A stretch of 64,000 bases of DNA. Origin: Alistipes sp. UBA936 (lineage in GTDB: Bacteria > Bacteroidota > Bacteroidia > Bacteroidales > Rikenellaceae). Where the stretch lies: the NCBI GenBank assembly GCA_002293505.1, contig DBDI01000014.1, positions 169,111 through 233,110 on the forward strand, given 5' to 3'. The position numbers were made by a program, and so were the translations under genes. This document shows positions 29,762 through 37,551 of this stretch, piece after piece; position 1 is the stretch's first letter; each line of letters begins with the position of its first letter. The notes beneath the pieces are model-generated. The model was not told where the DNA came from. It did not search any database and saw nothing but the letters and a program-made list of their open reading frames with translations.

Positions 29762-29908
29762 ATGAACATTCGAAAACAGCCATACTCGTTTGGCGCGATC
29801 AACAGGCTGAGTTTTCTTAGCTCCGGGCGTGCGAGTGGTGCGTATGGCCGGAGCTGCAACCTCTCCCATCCGAATTACAACTGTCGGATGTTTCATCACG
29901 CTAATTGA
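29762..29908 (+). CDS. 48-aa ORF in the leader of the peptide locus
   Basis: An ATG at 29762, downstream of the promoter, opens 48 codons ending 22 bp before the first precursor. The product is basic, with two cysteines and no double-glycine leader. It could be an upstream regulatory ORF, another small secreted peptide, or chance. I know no family for it. Confidence 0.25.
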   Translation: MNIRKQPYSFGAINRLSFLSSGRASGAYGRSCNLSHPNYNCRMFHHAN

Positions 29909-29930
29909 TTGTAAATCAAACAAAAAAGCG

Positions 29931-30206
29931 ATGAAAAAGCTCAGTAAAATAGAATTGAAAGATGCGGCAAAGTTGCTGCCGACTCAGATGAGGGACATCA
30001 CCGGAGGGATAAAATTTGGTCAAAGTGGTTCTCCTGCTCCCGGTGGCGCGCTCCTCTTTGGATATTCCTATGGTGGAGGTGGCACTCCTCGTCCCAGCCA
30101 GTGTTGCCTCGGTGAAATGTGCGAGGACTACCCCTGCACTACCAACCAACATTGCGAAGCTGCTTACGCTCCCGGAGCGGTCTGCAAGAATACAACTAAT
30201 AAGTAA
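29931..30206 (+). CDS. Cys-rich RiPP precursor 1 (double-glycine leader)
   Basis: 91 aa from the ATG at 29931; in-frame codons further upstream show no leader features. Residues 1-26 are the leader, starting MKKLSKIELKDA and ending DITGG, with hydrophobic residues at -4 (I), -7 (M) and -12 (L) relative to Gly-Gly as in classical C39-peptidase substrates. It resembles the Bacteroidales GG natural-product precursor family (TIGR04149, recalled). The core has a Gly/Ser/Pro-rich spacer and then six cysteines with spacing CC-x4-C-x4-C-x5-C-x9-C. It differs from the four downstream precursors by ending CKNTTNK. It is the first structural gene, separated from LanC-like A by a hairpin. Confidence 0.8.
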   Translation: MKKLSKIELKDAAKLLPTQMRDITGGIKFGQSGSPAPGGALLFGYSYGGGGTPRPSQCCLGEMCEDYPCTTNQHCEAAYAPGAVCKNTTNK

Positions 30207-30223
30207 CGCTCGACCCTTTCCTA

Positions 30224-30257
30224 GACCCTCGGGCCAAGTACCCATATCCCGAGGGTC
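30224..30257 (+). terminator. Hairpin between precursor 1 and the first modification gene
   Basis: GACCCTCGGG (30224-30233) and CCCGAGGGTC (30248-30257) form a perfect 10-bp stem with a 14-nt loop. No U-run follows. Such hairpins after RiPP precursor genes often act as leaky terminators or 3' stabilisers that raise precursor over enzyme levels. Confidence 0.45.
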
Positions 30258-30322
30258 GATTTCCGCCCGCCGCCCTGCCGCCTGCAACACCCTGCTCCAC
30301 CTAACCCACGCTTAAACTTCAA

Positions 30323-31345
30323 ATGATTCAAGCTACAAAACTACTCGACACCCGCCTTAACGACATCGTATACAGTCCCCAGGTAATGACTATCCCGCCG
30401 GGGTTGGCTCACGGTAAGATGGGTATGTGCCTGTATCTGTTCCACCGTGGCCGCGCTCAGAACGACGACCACCTGACCGATCTGGCCGGACGGCTCTTGA
30501 ACCAAATACTCAGCACTGCCGACCGGACGGAGAAAATAGATATCGAGAGCGGCCTGATGGGCACAGGGCTCGGATTGGTTTGGTTGTTCCGCAACCGGTT
30601 TGTTGCGGGCGACGAGAATTCCACTCTGCGCGACATCGACGACGAGATATTCCATCAAGCGAGCTTCACCGAATATGCCGCCGAGGATACGGCTCTGCTC
30701 ATCCAATCACTCCTTTACTTCAGCGTCCGCCGGCCTCTGCTGCGCGGTGAACAGGCTCGACTGTGGGACGCACTCGCTGCGCAAACCCTCAATACGCTCC
30801 ACTCGAAGCTCGAAGAGATACTCTCCCACGAGGTCATCTATTTTCGGCTCGACCACAGCCTGCCGTTGTTCTTGTTCGCTCTCAGCCGCGTTTGGGAGAC
30901 CGGCGTCGGCCACGAGAAGATCGAGCGTATTATTTGTGACGCGACTCCGTTCATCCTCTCCAAATGGGGCTACCGTGATTCCTTGCGTCTTCACCTGTTG
31001 TGGGGCCTGGGCCATATAAACAAACATCTCGGCGACTCCCGGCTGGCGGAACATTGCGCACTGCTTGCTTCGAAAATAGACTTCGACGCCCTCGTGGCAG
31101 AATTCCCAACTATGGATGTCTCTCTGACCACGGGCCTGGCTGGTGTGTGCCTTCTCGCTCTGACGATGGATGAGTCTTCGGCACGGCTACTCGACCTTCC
31201 GCGGTTCTTCGCCGTGGCGCCTGCGAGACTTCTCATTCCGTTCCGTCTTTCCGATATGACGTGGGGACGAAGCGGGCTCAACGGATACAGTGGCGTGGTC
31301 ACCATTCTCGAAAATATTGAAAAACGAACCCGCTCCGAGCAATGA
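30323..31345 (+). CDS. LanC-like protein A
   Basis: 340 aa. It shows the alpha-helical repeat pattern of the LanC-like family: PGLAHGKMGMCLYLFHR near residue 32, DIESGLMGTGLGLVWLFRN near 75, TGLAGVCLLAL near 272, and SGLNGYSGVVTIL at the end. The Cys-Cys-His zinc site of true lanthionine cyclases (WCYG and CHG motifs) is not visible, so cyclisation is unlikely. Its stop overlaps the start of glycosyltransferase A (ATGA), and the locus has two more LanC-like/GT pairs. I infer that it is a partner or substrate-binding protein for the GT. Cytoplasmic, with no signal peptide. Confidence 0.7.
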   Translation: MIQATKLLDTRLNDIVYSPQVMTIPPGLAHGKMGMCLYLFHRGRAQNDDHLTDLAGRLLNQILSTADRTEKIDIESGLMGTGLGLVWLFRNRFVAGDENSTLRDIDDEIFHQASFTEYAAEDTALLIQSLLYFSVRRPLLRGEQARLWDALAAQTLNTLHSKLEEILSHEVIYFRLDHSLPLFLFALSRVWETGVGHEKIERIICDATPFILSKWGYRDSLRLHLLWGLGHINKHLGDSRLAEHCALLASKIDFDALVAEFPTMDVSLTTGLAGVCLLALTMDESSARLLDLPRFFAVAPARLLIPFRLSDMTWGRSGLNGYSGVVTILENIEKRTRSEQ

Positions 31346-32118
31346 AAATCGACCTCAAAGATACAACCTTCGTCATCATCGTCCGGCTCGATTCTGTGGC
31401 TCGCCTGGAGAACACCTTGGGCGTGGTCACCGCACTGTGCCGCAATTTCGACACCAACGTCGTCGTGGGCGAGGTTGACGACCGCTGCAACGGAGTGCTT
31501 CGCAAGACACTTCCCCGACAGGCGAAGTATATTTTCTTCAAAGATGAAGACGATATTCTTTACCGCACCAAATACCTCAACCGTATGGTAGACACTCTGG
31601 AAACTCCCGTTGTCTCCATCTGGGACGTCGACATTGCCGTGGACAAACACGCCGTGGCCGAGTGCGTGAACAAGATTCGTTCCGGCGAGGCCGACTTCGC
31701 ATATCCCTACAACGGGCTCTTTATGGAGACCTCCCGCATATTGAGAAAATTCTATCTCGACACACTCGACATCCGGATACTGCAACGCAACCTAAACAAG
31801 GCCGGGACGCCATATTACTTGTCCGCGCGTAATATGGTTGGGGGAGCCTTCTTCGCAAACCGGCAAAAATATGTCGAGACAGGTGGCGAAAACGAGAGAT
31901 ATTATGGCTGGGGCAGCGAAGATTTCGACCGCTATTTCAAATGGGAAGGGCTCGGCTGCAATATCCACCGTGTAGACACACCCTTGTTCCACCTCAGTCA
32001 TCCGCGAGGCGACAACAGCCGCTTCAGATCGAATCTTTTCCAGATGGTGTCCACGGACGAGCTCAACATAAACTCGTTTAGTTTGAAGCAGGAATTAGAG
32101 CAGAAGTTTTGCAAATAA
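31342..32118 (+). CDS. Glycosyltransferase A, galactosyltransferase-like GT-A fold
   Basis: 258 aa. A DxD motif sits in SIWDVDIAVD (~95), and the acceptor-side pattern GGAFFANRQKYVETGGENERYYGWGSEDFDRYF (two conserved parts: GGAFF and GWGSED) resembles the C-terminal region of beta-1,4-galactosyltransferases (PF02709 type). It is paralogous to glycosyltransferase C over its whole length. There is no membrane segment, so it should act in the cytoplasm on the precursor before export. It overlaps LanC-like A by 4 bp, and precursor 2 starts 33 bp later. Sugar and acceptor residue are unknown. Confidence 0.75.
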   Translation: MKIDLKDTTFVIIVRLDSVARLENTLGVVTALCRNFDTNVVVGEVDDRCNGVLRKTLPRQAKYIFFKDEDDILYRTKYLNRMVDTLETPVVSIWDVDIAVDKHAVAECVNKIRSGEADFAYPYNGLFMETSRILRKFYLDTLDIRILQRNLNKAGTPYYLSARNMVGGAFFANRQKYVETGGENERYYGWGSEDFDRYFKWEGLGCNIHRVDTPLFHLSHPRGDNSRFRSNLFQMVSTDELNINSFSLKQELEQKFCK

Positions 32119-32151
32119 CCCATTTATTAACTTACTAAAAAACAAACAATT

Positions 32152-32466
32152 ATGAAAAAACTGAGTAGAATCGAATTGAGGAATGCGAGCAAGATGCTCC
32201 CCTCGCAGATGCGTAACATCACAGGTGGTGCAACCGGCTATGGCCCGGGTACTATTAGTGACGGCGGCAGCGGCGGCAGCGGCAGTGGCGGCAGCGGCAT
32301 TGGCACTCCCTTCGTCCCCCCCGTTCCCGCAGGCGTATTGGCGGCAGCTGCCAGCAACCAGTGCTGCTTCGGCGACTTTTGCGAAGATTACAACTGCAAG
32401 AACGATGGTGATTGCGAAGCAGCTTACGTTTCCGGAGCAACCTGCAAGATCGTAGGCGGAAAGTAA
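32152..32466 (+). CDS. Cys-rich RiPP precursor 2
   Basis: 104 aa. The leader starts MKKLSRIELRNASK, ends RNITGG, and is identical in protein sequence to that of precursor 3. A ~45-residue Gly/Ser/Pro-rich spacer follows (GGSGGSGSGGSG). The C-terminal module has CC-x4-C-x4-C-x5-C-x9-C and ends CKIVGGK, close to precursor 4. The spacer is rich in Ser, Thr and Gly and could be a glycosylation site. No RBS of Shine-Dalgarno type is evident, only an A-rich upstream region as for its sisters. Confidence 0.85.
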   Translation: MKKLSRIELRNASKMLPSQMRNITGGATGYGPGTISDGGSGGSGSGGSGIGTPFVPPVPAGVLAAAASNQCCFGDFCEDYNCKNDGDCEAAYVSGATCKIVGGK

Positions 32467-32497
32467 TTCACCATTAACTCATATTAAAAACAAAATA

Positions 32498-32812
32498 ATG
32501 AAAAAGCTCAGTAGAATCGAATTGAGGAATGCGAGCAAGATGCTTCCCTCGCAGATGCGTAACATCACCGGTGGTTCAACCGGCTATGGCCCTGACGTTA
32601 TTGGTGACAATCCTTACACTCCCGGCGGCGGTGGCGGCGGTGGCGGTGGCAGTATTGGCGGTGGTTACGTTCCCCCAGGCGTATTTGCGGCAACTACCAG
32701 CCAGTGCTGCTTCAACCCCGACTCGTGCGAGGATTATGAATGCACCACCGATGCGGACTGCGCAGCAGGCGTTTTTCCGGGAACAACCTGCAAGATCATC
32801 TCCACGAAGTAA
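32498..32812 (+). CDS. Cys-rich RiPP precursor 3
   Basis: 104 aa, with the same leader as precursor 2. The spacer contains a run of nine Gly. The cysteine module is CC-x5-C-x4-C-x5-C-x9-C, one residue longer in the first loop, and ends CKIISTK like precursor 5. It starts 31 bp after precursor 2. The same double-glycine cleavage is expected. Confidence 0.85.
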   Translation: MKKLSRIELRNASKMLPSQMRNITGGSTGYGPDVIGDNPYTPGGGGGGGGGSIGGGYVPPGVFAATTSQCCFNPDSCEDYECTTDADCAAGVFPGTTCKIISTK

Positions 32813-32837
32813 TTCACTTTATTAATAAGTTAGAAAA

Positions 32838-33098
32838 ATGAAAAAGCTTAGTAAAATCGAACTGAAGGATGCAACGAAACTCGTTCCCACTCAGATGAGG
32901 GACATCTCTGGTGGTATGCAGCTCAGGATGAGCCGTCGTACCATTGAAATCGAAGGTTTCTACGGAGCCGCCGCTGCCGCACCCAGCAACCAGTGCTGCT
33001 TCGGCGACTATTGCGAAGATTTCCCGTGCAAGAACAATGCCGACTGCGAAGCAGCTATCGCTCCCGGAGCAACTTGCAAGATCGTAGGCGGAAAGTAA
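32838..33098 (+). CDS. Cys-rich RiPP precursor 4
   Basis: 86 aa. The leader starts MKKLSKIELKDATK and ends RDISGG. The spacer is short, with a basic patch (LRMSRRT) and an Ala run, not Gly-rich. The cysteine module is CC-x4-C-x4-C-x5-C-x9-C, ends CKIVGGK, and is nearly the same as precursor 2. Confidence 0.85.
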   Translation: MKKLSKIELKDATKLVPTQMRDISGGMQLRMSRRTIEIEGFYGAAAAAPSNQCCFGDYCEDFPCKNNADCEAAIAPGATCKIVGGK

Positions 33099-33132
33099 TT
33101 CACCATTAACCCATTTTATAAAAACAAACAAA

Positions 33133-33387
33133 ATGAAAAAGCTTAGTAAAATCGAGCTCAAGAACGCAACGAAACTTGTTCCCACCCAGATGAGGGACAT
33201 ACAAGGTGGCCGTGTCGTCACCAGTACTGCAGCTCTCAACTCCATTGGCTTCTTCGGAGCCGCTGCTGCTCCCAGCAACCAATGCTGCTACAATGGGGTG
33301 TGTGAAGACTTTGACTGCACTAATGATGCGGACTGCGCATCGGCCTATGCACCGCAATTTACCTGCAAGATCATCTCAACGAAGTAA
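33133..33387 (+). CDS. Cys-rich RiPP precursor 5
   Basis: 84 aa. The leader starts MKKLSKIELKNATK and ends RDIQGG (Gln before Gly-Gly). A short Thr/Ala spacer leads into CC-x4-C-x4-C-x5-C-x9-C with ending CKIISTK, like precursor 3. The VKOR-thioredoxin gene starts 98 bp downstream, with no terminator visible, so precursors and oxidase probably share a transcript. Confidence 0.85.
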   Translation: MKKLSKIELKNATKLVPTQMRDIQGGRVVTSTAALNSIGFFGAAAAPSNQCCYNGVCEDFDCTNDADCASAYAPQFTCKIISTK

Positions 33388-33484
33388 GAACACACTCTTT
33401 AATATTCACCTTTTCAATCCCTCGTCGCGGAGCCGTTGGTTCTTGCGGCGGGGGCTTGATTCAAAAACACCCAAACACCGAACT

Positions 33485-35056
33485 ATGGGCAGGGGCAAGA
33501 CCAACGAAAATCTTTTTTCGATACTTTTGAATACACTCGGAGTGCGACATACGCGCAAATTCACACGCGAAACGTATGCCCGCCACCCGAACAAATATAA
33601 TATGCTCGGTCTGTCGAAGATGCTCTCCGACTACGCCATTCCTAACGAAGGGGTAATGTTGGGCGACCCGGCGGACGTGGCCCTCGTCGAGCCTCCATTT
33701 ATCGCTCAGTTCTCCGGCGATATGTACGTCGTGGACAAGATCACCGACTCCGAAGCCCACCTGTGGGGTACCGGTGGCGGGGTGAAGGTCCCGTTGGATA
33801 AATTCAAGGAGGGTTGCACCGGCGCCGTTTTGGTTGCCGAGCCCGACGAACATAGCATCGAACCCGGCTTTCGGGCCAATCGCCGCCGCGAGCTCTTCGA
33901 ACGCTTCGTCACGTGGGGCTTGATCGCTGCTGCTCTGGCTGCGGTTGCGTGGGGCGTTGTTGCCAACGAGATCTACCTCCATCCGGGATTGCTCGTCGGA
34001 CTGGCCCTGAACTTGGTGGGCGTTTACGTCTGCCTGCTGCTGGTGCTCCGACAGGTTCATTTTTCAAGCCGTGCTGCCGAGGTGATCTGCTCGATGTTCA
34101 ACACACGCCGCGGTTGTAACAACGTGCTCGAATCGCCCGCCGCAAAGTTGTTCGGCCTGGTCGGTTGGAGCGAACTGGGGCTCGGATACTTCATTTCTAA
34201 TACCCTCTTGTTGGTTTTCGCTCCGTGGCTTGTGCCCTGGAGCGCCCTGTTGGGGACTTGCGCACTCGGTTACACCCTCTGGAGCGTGTGGTACCAGCGC
34301 TTCGTGGCGGGTGAGTGGTGTCCGCTGTGCCTGATCATTCAGAGTCTGTTCGTGGCTCTGTTCGTGTGCTGGCTGTTGTCGGGCTTCCTCGTGTGGCCGG
34401 TTCTGGCGGCGGCGGACTTCGTGACCGTGGCCCTGATCTACGCTGTACCCACGTTGGCCATACTCGCTCTTTTGCCCATCGTCACCCGCTCGTTGATCGT
34501 TGATAACATAACCTACGACCTGAATCACATTCGGATGAGCGAGGATGTGTTCGGCGCTCTGTTGGCCAAGCAACCTGCCTACGAGGTCGACCGCGAGGCT
34601 TCGGCCGTCGTCTTCGGGAATCCGCAGGCCGAGACTCTCATCACGGTCGTGTCGAACCCCCACTGCAACCCCTGCAGTCGCATCCACCCCAAGATCGACA
34701 ATCTGTTGCATCACGCCGGCGAGCGTGTCTGCGTGCAGTTTTTCTTCCTGAACTTCGACAAGGACGAGACGCGCGAGAGCGGCAAGTTCCTAATCTCGAC
34801 CTGCATTGATCGCGGTGCCGCCGCTGCGCAGGAACTCTTCGCCGACTGGTTCGACAAGGGGCGCAACGCGACAGAGGAGACCTACCGTGAGTATGGTTTC
34901 GACCCCGCCTCGCCATCCGCCGCAGCCTCGAAAGAGCAACAACGCCACTTGGATTGGTGCGATCGGAATAAGATTGCCGCCACACCCACAATCCTTGTGA
35001 ACGGCTACCGACTACCGGCCGAGTACGCCATCGACGACCTCTCCAACTGGATGTAA
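33485..35056 (+). CDS. VKOR-thioredoxin fusion with N-terminal C39-like domain
   Basis: 523 aa from the ATG at 33485; the longer open frame overlaps precursor 5. Residues ~1-135 look like a C39-peptidase-type domain without a Cys at the catalytic position. About five membrane helices (~140-320) follow, with the VKOR cysteines: a CSMFNTRRGC pair near 202-211 and a CPLC motif near 277. A thioredoxin-like domain with CNPC near residue 393 completes the protein. VKOR-DsbA fusions oxidise thiols in exported proteins, passing electrons to quinone. In this operon the natural substrates are the six-Cys peptides, so it should form their three disulfides. The inactive C39-like domain may bind the double-glycine leader. 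Confidence 0.85.
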   Translation: MGRGKTNENLFSILLNTLGVRHTRKFTRETYARHPNKYNMLGLSKMLSDYAIPNEGVMLGDPADVALVEPPFIAQFSGDMYVVDKITDSEAHLWGTGGGVKVPLDKFKEGCTGAVLVAEPDEHSIEPGFRANRRRELFERFVTWGLIAAALAAVAWGVVANEIYLHPGLLVGLALNLVGVYVCLLLVLRQVHFSSRAAEVICSMFNTRRGCNNVLESPAAKLFGLVGWSELGLGYFISNTLLLVFAPWLVPWSALLGTCALGYTLWSVWYQRFVAGEWCPLCLIIQSLFVALFVCWLLSGFLVWPVLAAADFVTVALIYAVPTLAILALLPIVTRSLIVDNITYDLNHIRMSEDVFGALLAKQPAYEVDREASAVVFGNPQAETLITVVSNPHCNPCSRIHPKIDNLLHHAGERVCVQFFFLNFDKDETRESGKFLISTCIDRGAAAAQELFADWFDKGRNATEETYREYGFDPASPSAAASKEQQRHLDWCDRNKIAATPTILVNGYRLPAEYAIDDLSNWM

Positions 35057-35084
35057 CCCCCCTGAGCCCGAAGACAGAAGACCG

Positions 35085-35846
35085 ATGAAACCACCGACAC
35101 TATCGTTCTGCACGACGTGCAAAAACCGCTTCTGGCAAATCGAGCAAACCCTATCGCGGAATCTCGATGACAACCGGATGTTCTCCCATCTGGTGGACTT
35201 CGTGCTGGTCGACTTCGGCAGCACCGATGGCCTCCGCGAGTGGGTCGCCAAGAATTTCGAGCCCGACATCCGAAGTGGCTACCTGAAATACTTCTACACC
35301 GATCGGATGCCGAGCTGGCACTGCCCAACGGCTAAGAATACCTCCCACGTGTGGGCCCGCGGAGAGATATTGGTCAACCTCGATTGCGACAACTTCACCG
35401 GCCCGAACGGTGGCAAATTCCTCATACAACAATTCGTCGACTCGTCCGACGACATAGTCATCCAACAGCTTTCCGATAAAGACGAAGGGTCGTACGGGCG
35501 CATCTCGATGCGACGCGAATTCTTCAACCTCATCGGTGGCTACGACCAGTCGCTCGAAGCGATGGGCTATCAGGACGTCGACCTGATGGAGCGTCTCAAG
35601 GCCATCGGGCTGCGCTACGTGCACATACCCGATCCGCGCTACAACCGCACCGTTCCGAACACCCACGAAGACGGCTGCGCAAACATCCTCGGCGAGAAGG
35701 TGAACTGGTGGCAGATGGACTACAACAACTTCATCGCCTCCAAGCGCAACATCGACGAGGGACGGTTGGTGGCTAACAAGGGGCAGACCTGCGGAATACA
35801 ACAGGGGATATTTGATATCTATGGAAAAGAACAGCTATTTGCGTAG
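35085..35846 (+). CDS. Glycosyltransferase B, GT2-like
   Basis: 253 aa with a GT-A nucleotide-binding start (LSFCTTCKNRFWQIEQTL), the DxD-type NLDCDN near 105, and an acceptor-side motif GGYDQSLEAMGYQDVDLMERL near 165. It is soluble. It differs from glycosyltransferases A and C, which are paralogs, but its C-terminal half has the same galactosyltransferase-type layout. It starts 28 bp after the VKOR fusion, and its end overlaps LanC-like B by 26 bp. The likely role is to glycosylate the precursors, inferred from context. Confidence 0.75.
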   Translation: MKPPTLSFCTTCKNRFWQIEQTLSRNLDDNRMFSHLVDFVLVDFGSTDGLREWVAKNFEPDIRSGYLKYFYTDRMPSWHCPTAKNTSHVWARGEILVNLDCDNFTGPNGGKFLIQQFVDSSDDIVIQQLSDKDEGSYGRISMRREFFNLIGGYDQSLEAMGYQDVDLMERLKAIGLRYVHIPDPRYNRTVPNTHEDGCANILGEKVNWWQMDYNNFIASKRNIDEGRLVANKGQTCGIQQGIFDIYGKEQLFA

Positions 35847-36675
35847 CGTGGGCGACGTGTTGTGCTCGGGCGCGAGTTTCGTCTCCGACCCGGGATTGCT
35901 CCACGGCAAGACGGGGATGATGCTCTTCCTGTACCGTCTCTCTCGCGTTCTTGACGACAAAAAATACTCACTCTATGCCGACGAACTGCTCGACGAAGTT
36001 CTCGAATCCATCTGTGCCGACACGCCGTTGGATTTCGCCTCGGGCCTGAGCGGCATCGGTTGGAGCCTCGACTACCTTATAAAGAACGGATACATAGACC
36101 CGGAGTCGCAGGAGGTGTTGATCGATTTCGACGAGTTGCCGTTGTCGATGGAGTACTGGCTTGCGCGAGGCGACAGGGATAAACTCACTCAGACCGCCTT
36201 GGCGCTGCTTGCGGAGGCCGGCGATGATGACCCCGAGACTATCTTTCAGGTGCTGTTGATGGATGGCGAGGCCCGCGTGCTGCCTCCCGAACTGGCGAGA
36301 GAACTGTTCGAAGGGTTTCTTGCCCGGACGGACGATCTCTATCAGACTTGCACCACGTGGAGCGGCTGGTGGCTGGTGACCAGGCTTTGCGAGCGTTTCG
36401 GGTGCGAGTTGCCCGAACTGATCCGTCCGACGAATATGTTTCTTGTGCCGCCCATTGTCTCGCCGGGCGACGTGCGACTGGCCGATATGCTGGAACTGAG
36501 CCGCTACAAGCTCCGGTATGGAATCCCCCTGACGCCCCACGCCGCTATGAAGTCGATGTTCATACTCAAAAAGCCCGACCTGATGCACGAATGGATCGAA
36601 CTCTCCTCGCCCCGGGCTATGGGCCTGAGCGGATATATGACCGGATTTGGGTGGCTGATGATGGAGGCGTTATAA
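35821..36675 (+). CDS. LanC-like protein B
   Basis: 284 aa from the ATG at 35821 (a TTG at 35812 is in frame but less likely). It has DPGLLHGKTGMMLFLYRLSR near residue 25, FASGLSGIGWSLDYL near 75, and MGLSGYMTGFGW at the end, the same skeleton as LanC-like A. It is shorter than A and C, and no zinc-ligand set is visible. It overlaps glycosyltransferase B and is convergent with the ATP-grasp gene, their stops overlapping by 6 bp. Confidence 0.65.
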   Translation: MEKNSYLRSVGDVLCSGASFVSDPGLLHGKTGMMLFLYRLSRVLDDKKYSLYADELLDEVLESICADTPLDFASGLSGIGWSLDYLIKNGYIDPESQEVLIDFDELPLSMEYWLARGDRDKLTQTALALLAEAGDDDPETIFQVLLMDGEARVLPPELARELFEGFLARTDDLYQTCTTWSGWWLVTRLCERFGCELPELIRPTNMFLVPPIVSPGDVRLADMLELSRYKLRYGIPLTPHAAMKSMFILKKPDLMHEWIELSSPRAMGLSGYMTGFGWLMMEAL

Positions 36676-37551
36676 CTTCGAGTACATATATTCGAGTCCC
36701 TTGTTGGAGAAGGGATCCAGTTTGCCCATATAGGGCGTAAGGGTCATCTCGCCGAAATAGACCTTGTCGCCCGTGTCATAGAGATCCACCCGCACGAAAT
36801 CCAGGTCGCTCGACAGGATCCGGGCGTACTCCACCATCCGTTCCAGATTTTTCGGCCTCACGACCTTTTCGGGGTTGCGCGGATGGCGGCGTGCATAGTC
36901 CGAGAGATAGTTCCAGTCGTTGTCGAACAGAAAAAATCCCTCATAGCCGGCCGCCAGATTGCGATCCGTGCAGGCGATAATCATAGCCGGTTCCCCCTTC
37001 ACGCACATAAACTTGTAGTCCGTAGGCAGGTTTCCGCTCCCGTCGTCGATGTACTCCTCGGCAAAGATCAATGGCTTGATCTTCGAGTAGTGGGTCTCCA
37101 TCGGTGAAAACCTAAGCTTGCGCCATATATCCAAAGTGACGGCCGCTTGGGCGATGTCGAAGTCGTCGACGCCATTGCAAACTATGGTGAAGCGGCTTCC
37201 GTGGTTGGTCTTGAGCACAAACCTCTCGGGCAGCACATCCAGATCTATGTCCAGCGCCCGTTTCCACACCCCGTAGACCTCAGGCAGGATATCCCCCAGA
37301 CCCTTCGACACCACCCAATCCCGCACGGCGATCTTGTCGGCCAGATAGGCGTTCTTGTCGTTGCGCCGGTTGATGATTCCCGCCATAATGTATTCCGACA
37401 GGTCGCGCGGGTTCTCGAAATCGGGTTCGCGTTCGCGTATCTCGCGATAGTATTCTGTCATCACCTTTCGCGTGCGACATCGATTATTCAGAGCCGCTCG
37501 CAGCCTGTTGTGGAATATGTGATTCCAGATGATCCAATTAGCCTTATTCAT
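36670..37551 (-). CDS. TupA-like ATP-grasp protein
   Basis: 293 aa resembling the TupA-like ATP-grasp family (PF14305). Visible motifs are RFVLKTNHGSRFTIV near 110-125 (nucleotide-binding strand), FAEEYIDD near 170, DYKFMCVKGEPAMI near 185, and FVRVDLYDTGDKVYFGEMTLTPYMG near the end, carrying the metal-binding acidic residues. TupA-type enzymes attach amino acids to cell-surface polymers, and other ATP-grasp enzymes build ester or amide crosslinks in graspetide peptides. Here it is co-transcribed with glycosyltransferase C (8-bp overlap), so it may add an amino acid to the glycan or crosslink the peptide. Both are inference. Confidence 0.7.
   Translation of the reverse strand: MNKANWIIWNHIFHNRLRAALNNRCRTRKVMTEYYREIREREPDFENPRDLSEYIMAGIINRRNDKNAYLADKIAVRDWVVSKGLGDILPEVYGVWKRALDIDLDVLPERFVLKTNHGSRFTIVCNGVDDFDIAQAAVTLDIWRKLRFSPMETHYSKIKPLIFAEEYIDDGSGNLPTDYKFMCVKGEPAMIIACTDRNLAAGYEGFFLFDNDWNYLSDYARRHPRNPEKVVRPKNLERMVEYARILSSDLDFVRVDLYDTGDKVYFGEMTLTPYMGKLDPFSNKGLEYMYSKL

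Noticed and set aside
32255..32330. Repeated GGC-AGC units as a DNA repeat element or CRISPR-like array
   Set aside because: They encode the Gly/Ser spacer of precursor 2 and have no unique spacers.
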